Shown here: positions 7,384 through 9,567 of the stretch, piece by piece | Numbering within the stretch: position 1 is the stretch's first letter | Layout of the letters: each line of letters opens with the position of its first letter | Assembly: GCA_011048475.1 (NCBI GenBank) | Contig: DSDZ01000268.1 | Span: 1 to 9,567, forward strand | Length of the DNA: 9,567 nucleotides | Direction of reading: 5' to 3' | Source of the DNA: Bacteroides sp. | GTDB lineage: Bacteria > Bacteroidota > Bacteroidia > Bacteroidales > GCA-2748055 | Notes under the pieces: generated by a model | What the model saw: only the letters and a program-made list of their open reading frames with translations | What the model was told of the DNA's origin: nothing | The model's database searches: none | Program-made: the position numbers and the translations under genes

Positions 7384-8072
7384 TGTTCCAGTTTTTGAAG
7401 TTCGTTGATCAGATCCGCAATCCCTTCCCCCGCCTTCTTCCGGATCACATGCAGCCGGGGGTATCCGGGGATGAACACTTCATTGGGATCGATGACATAG
7501 ATGGGGATCCCGGCAGGAGCATAATCGATGAGTCCTGCCGCAGGATAAACGTTCATGGAGGTCCCTATGATCACCAGTATGTCGGCGCGGGACACGATCC
7601 CGGCGGCCTCCTCGAAGGCGGTCACAGGCTCCCCGAACCATACTACGTGGGGACGAAGCTGGGATCCCTTTTCACAGAGTTCTCCCTCGTTCAGTTCCCA
7701 GCCCTCGATGTCATAGATCAGGTCCGGGTCCACCATGCTTCTGGATTTGCGGAGTTCCCCGTGCAGGTGAAGCACACTCGTGGATCCTGCCCTTTCGTGC
7801 AGGTCATCGATGTTCTGCGTGATGATCCGCACCTCAAAGTCCTTTTCCAGTTCCGCCAGTCCCAGATGGCCGCGGTTGGGACTGGACTCCAGCAGTTGTT
7901 TTCTTCGCTCGTTGTAGAATTTGAGCACCAGTGCGCGGTCCTTTGCCCAGCCGGCCGGACTGGCCACTTCGTACACATCGTACTCCTCCCACAGTCCTCC
8001 CATGTCGCGAAAAGTCCGGAGCCCGCTTTCCGCGCTCATCCCTGCCCCGCTCAATACAACCAGTTTTTTCAT
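7380..8072 (-). CDS. cobB: NAD-dependent protein deacylase, Sir2/CobB family (sirtuin)
   Basis: Sirtuins remove acyl groups from lysines using NAD+, giving nicotinamide and O-acyl-ADP-ribose; this one would be cytosolic. The 230 residues carry the NAD-binding GAGMSAESG (9-17), TFRD (20-23), QNIDDLHERAGS (86-97), the catalytic His H104 in HLHGEL, WFGE (145-148) and the GTS loop (170-172). Y53-N-E-R56 matches the Tyr-x-x-Arg motif that lets SIRT5 and CobB bind succinyl or malonyl groups, so desuccinylase activity is plausible. The zinc module normally has four cysteines; here only C133 occurs in the whole protein. I start it at the ATG at 8072. The frame stays open to a TTG at 8141, but that stretch would add 23 unconserved residues and contains the promoter-like site. 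It overlaps the barrel-protein gene by 4 nt and is divergent from dnaG. The gene symbol is by family; orthology to E. coli cobB is not tested. Confidence 0.92.
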   Translation of the reverse strand: MKKLVVLSGAGMSAESGLRTFRDMGGLWEEYDVYEVASPAGWAKDRALVLKFYNERRKQLLESSPNRGHLGLAELEKDFEVRIITQNIDDLHERAGSTSVLHLHGELRKSRSMVDPDLIYDIEGWELNEGELCEKGSQLRPHVVWFGEPVTAFEEAAGIVSRADILVIIGTSMNVYPAAGLIDYAPAGIPIYVIDPNEVFIPGYPRLHVIRKKAGEGIADLINELQKLEQ

Positions 8073-8120
8073 ATTTTCCGGTTCGGGACAGACCCGGGAA
8101 GTCCGTCCGTGTTTTCCCTG

Positions 8121-8128
8121 CAAAGATA
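8121..8128 (-). promoter_or_regulatory. candidate promoter for the sirtuin/barrel-protein pair
   Basis: The minus strand reads TATCTTTG, an exact TAnnTTTG match. The predicted transcription start is near 8114, giving a leader of about 42 nt to the sirtuin ATG at 8072. No TTTG or TTG is seen at the -33 distance. Its position inside the open frame upstream of 8072 supports the shorter sirtuin start. Confidence 0.5.
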
Positions 8129-8137
8129 TATGTTTTG
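8129..8137 (+). promoter_or_regulatory. possible imperfect -7 element for dnaG
   Basis: TATGTTTTG has the TA and TTTG halves of the Bacteroidota -7 box separated by three bases rather than two. It abuts the minus-strand element at 8121-8128, so the two may form a bidirectional promoter. Transcription would start near 8144 with a leader of about 60 nt. TATTTTTA at 8152-8159 is a competing, also imperfect, candidate. The rest of the 132-bp gap (8073-8204) holds a GC-rich patch at 8162-8182 and an 8-codon open frame at 8161-8187, with nothing else recognisable. Confidence 0.22.
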
Positions 8138-8204
8138 CCAATTAGATTCTTTATTTTTAAATGGCGCGCCTGCGCGGCGGGAACTGAACAGATACAAGTT
8201 GCAG

Positions 8205-9567
8205 ATGATTGACCAGCAGACCATCAGGCAGATTTTTGAAACGGCGGATATCGTTGAGGTCATCTCTGATTTCGTGACCCTGAAAAAAAGCGGTGCCAAT
8301 TACAAAGGATTGAGTCCGTTTACAAACGAAAAAACCCCCTCTTTCATGGTCTCCCCCTCCAAGGGGATCTTTAAGGATTTCAGTTCGGGAAAAGGAGGGA
8401 ATGTGGTGGGCTTTCTGATGGAGCACGAAAAATTGTCCTATCCGGAAGCCCTCCGTTACCTGGCACGGAAGTACAACATCCCGGTGGAAGAGAAGGAACC
8501 TACCGCGGAGGAGATCCAGCAGAAGAATGAGCGGGAAAGCATGATGGCGGTCACCTCTTTCGCCCAGGGTTATTTTTCCGGTCAGCTGAACACCTCCGAG
8601 GGAAAGGCCATTGCCCTGAGTTATCTCAGGAAACGGGGATTCAGGGATGATACCATCCAGAAGTTCCAGCTGGGGTACAGTCCCGAAGAGCGCACCGCCT
8701 TTTCCCGTGAAGCGAGAAAGAACGGTTACAGGGATGTTTTCCTGGTCAAAACCGGACTTTGCGTGCAGCGTGATGATCACCTGTTCGACCGGTTCGCCGG
8801 ACGGGTCATGTTCCCCATCCATTCCCTCTCGGGAAATGTGATCGGCTTCGGCGGCCGGACCCTGAAATCCGATAAGCAGATCGCCAAATATGTGAATTCA
8901 CCCGAATCGGAGATCTACCACAAGAGCCGGGTCCTTTACGGCCTTTTCCAGGCAAGGAAGTCCATTGTGTCGGAGGACCGCTGTTTCCTGGTGGAAGGCT
9001 ATACGGATGTGATCGCCATGCACCAGGCGGGGATCACCAATGTGGTGGCTTCCTCGGGGACGGCCCTGACCAAAGACCAGATCCGCCTGATCAAGCGTTT
9101 CAGCAACCAGATCACCATCATCTACGACGGGGATGAAGCGGGGATACAGGCCTCCTTCAGAGGGATCGACCTGATATTGGAGGAGGGAATGAACGTGAAG
9201 GTGGTGATGCTTCCGGCGGGAGAGGATCCTGATTCTTTTGCGCAACAGCATAATTCTTCCCGTTTTCTGGAATTTATCCGCAGCAACGAAAAGGATTTTA
9301 TTTCTTTCAAGACGGAGGTGCTGCTGTCAGAAGCAAAGAACGATCCCATCAGGCGTGCCCAGCTGATCAATGAGATCGTCCGGACGGTGGCGGTCATTCC
9401 CGACGGCATCATGCGCAGTGTATTCCTGAAGGATACCAGCCTTCAGCTCGGTGTGGAGGAGCAGGTGCTCTACAGCGAGGTGAACAGGGTCCGTCGCCGG
9501 AAACTGGAGGAGAAATGGAAGCAGGAACAACGGAAAGAGCAGGTTCAGCTGGAGCCGGACCGGTCCG
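8205..9567 (+). CDS. dnaG: DNA primase DnaG, 5' part (runs off the window), zinc ligands replaced
   Basis: DnaG makes the RNA primers for replication, working with the DnaB helicase at the fork. The frame opens at ATG 8205 (MIDQQTIRQIFETADIVEVI) and continues without a stop for 454 codons to the window edge. The N-terminal CHC2-type zinc domain is recognisable (GLSPFTNEKTPSF 35-47, SPSKGIFKDFSSGKGGN 50-66), but the four ligand positions are S37, T40, D58 and S61 instead of Cys, His, Cys, Cys. The polymerase core has FDRFAGRVMFPI (194-205) and IGFGGRTL (213-220). The TOPRIM domain has E264 in VEGYTDV, D308 and D310 in YDGDEAG, and D341 and D343 in GEDPDSF, all matching catalytic metal ligands. 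A basic, Glu-rich stretch begins about 428. The helicase-binding C-terminal domain lies beyond the window. No Shine-Dalgarno is visible. Confidence 0.96.
   Translation, partial: MIDQQTIRQIFETADIVEVISDFVTLKKSGANYKGLSPFTNEKTPSFMVSPSKGIFKDFSSGKGGNVVGFLMEHEKLSYPEALRYLARKYNIPVEEKEPTAEEIQQKNERESMMAVTSFAQGYFSGQLNTSEGKAIALSYLRKRGFRDDTIQKFQLGYSPEERTAFSREARKNGYRDVFLVKTGLCVQRDDHLFDRFAGRVMFPIHSLSGNVIGFGGRTLKSDKQIAKYVNSPESEIYHKSRVLYGLFQARKSIVSEDRCFLVEGYTDVIAMHQAGITNVVASSGTALTKDQIRLIKRFSNQITIIYDGDEAGIQASFRGIDLILEEGMNVKVVMLPAGEDPDSFAQQHNSSRFLEFIRSNEKDFISFKTEVLLSEAKNDPIRRAQLINEIVRTVAVIPDGIMRSVFLKDTSLQLGVEEQVLYSEVNRVRRRKLEEKWKQEQRKEQVQLEPDRS

Noticed and set aside
8073..8141. A 23-residue N-terminal extension of the sirtuin from a TTG at 8141.
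   Set aside because: Sirtuins of this type begin right at the first strand before GAGMSAESG, there is an ATG at 8072, and the extension overlaps a promoter-like site.

Overview
This 9.6 kb window looks like an ordinary chromosomal housekeeping segment of a Bacteroidota bacterium with fairly high GC for that phylum (roughly 55-58% by eye). Four observations point to that phylum. Promoter-like sites match the Bacteroidota -7 consensus TAnnTTTG. Shine-Dalgarno sequences are absent ahead of the starts. There is a small secreted outer-membrane beta-barrel protein of a type common in the phylum. The MutS, RlmN, sirtuin and DnaG proteins read like Bacteroidota versions. I cannot name the genus.

Layout, left to right. 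Position 1 cuts through a tRNA-Gly(GCC) on the minus strand, which has a good promoter match just upstream. Next on the minus strand is a complete mutS (90-2726) with an apparent TTG start. Diverging from mutS across only 45 bp, a plus-strand run carries a glutamate/aspartate-type cation symporter (2772-4046), an atypical short-chain dehydrogenase/reductase (4095-4889), rlmN (4988-6019) and a ComF-family phosphoribosyltransferase-like gene (6054-6740). Converging on these is a minus-strand pair that overlaps by 4 nt: a sirtuin deacylase (7380-8072) followed by an outer-membrane barrel protein (6772-7383). Finally dnaG (8205 onward, plus strand) diverges from the sirtuin and runs off the right end after 454 codons.

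How the genes relate. mutS (mismatch repair) and dnaG (replication priming) are DNA-maintenance genes, and rlmN modifies 23S rRNA and tRNA. The sirtuin is a cytosolic NAD-dependent deacylase. The symporter and barrel protein sit in the inner and outer membranes. No shared pathway is evident, and I see no mobile element, CRISPR array, defence island, phage gene or biosynthetic cluster. Coding density is high: the longest gap without a gene is 132 bp (8073-8204).

I found no undescribed multi-gene system. The points most worth a second look are at residue level. All four zinc ligands of the DnaG zinc-finger domain are replaced while the fold's other signature residues remain. The SDR has lost both the canonical Tyr-Lys pair and the normal cofactor glycine motif. 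The sirtuin lacks the zinc cysteines but keeps the Tyr-x-x-Arg acyl-selectivity motif. The symporter has an unusual HP1 tip. Smaller DNA-level signals are a set of TAnnTTTG promoter candidates (two nearly back to back between the sirtuin and dnaG), a perfect 14-bp palindrome at the convergent junction, and an apparent excess of GGATCC.
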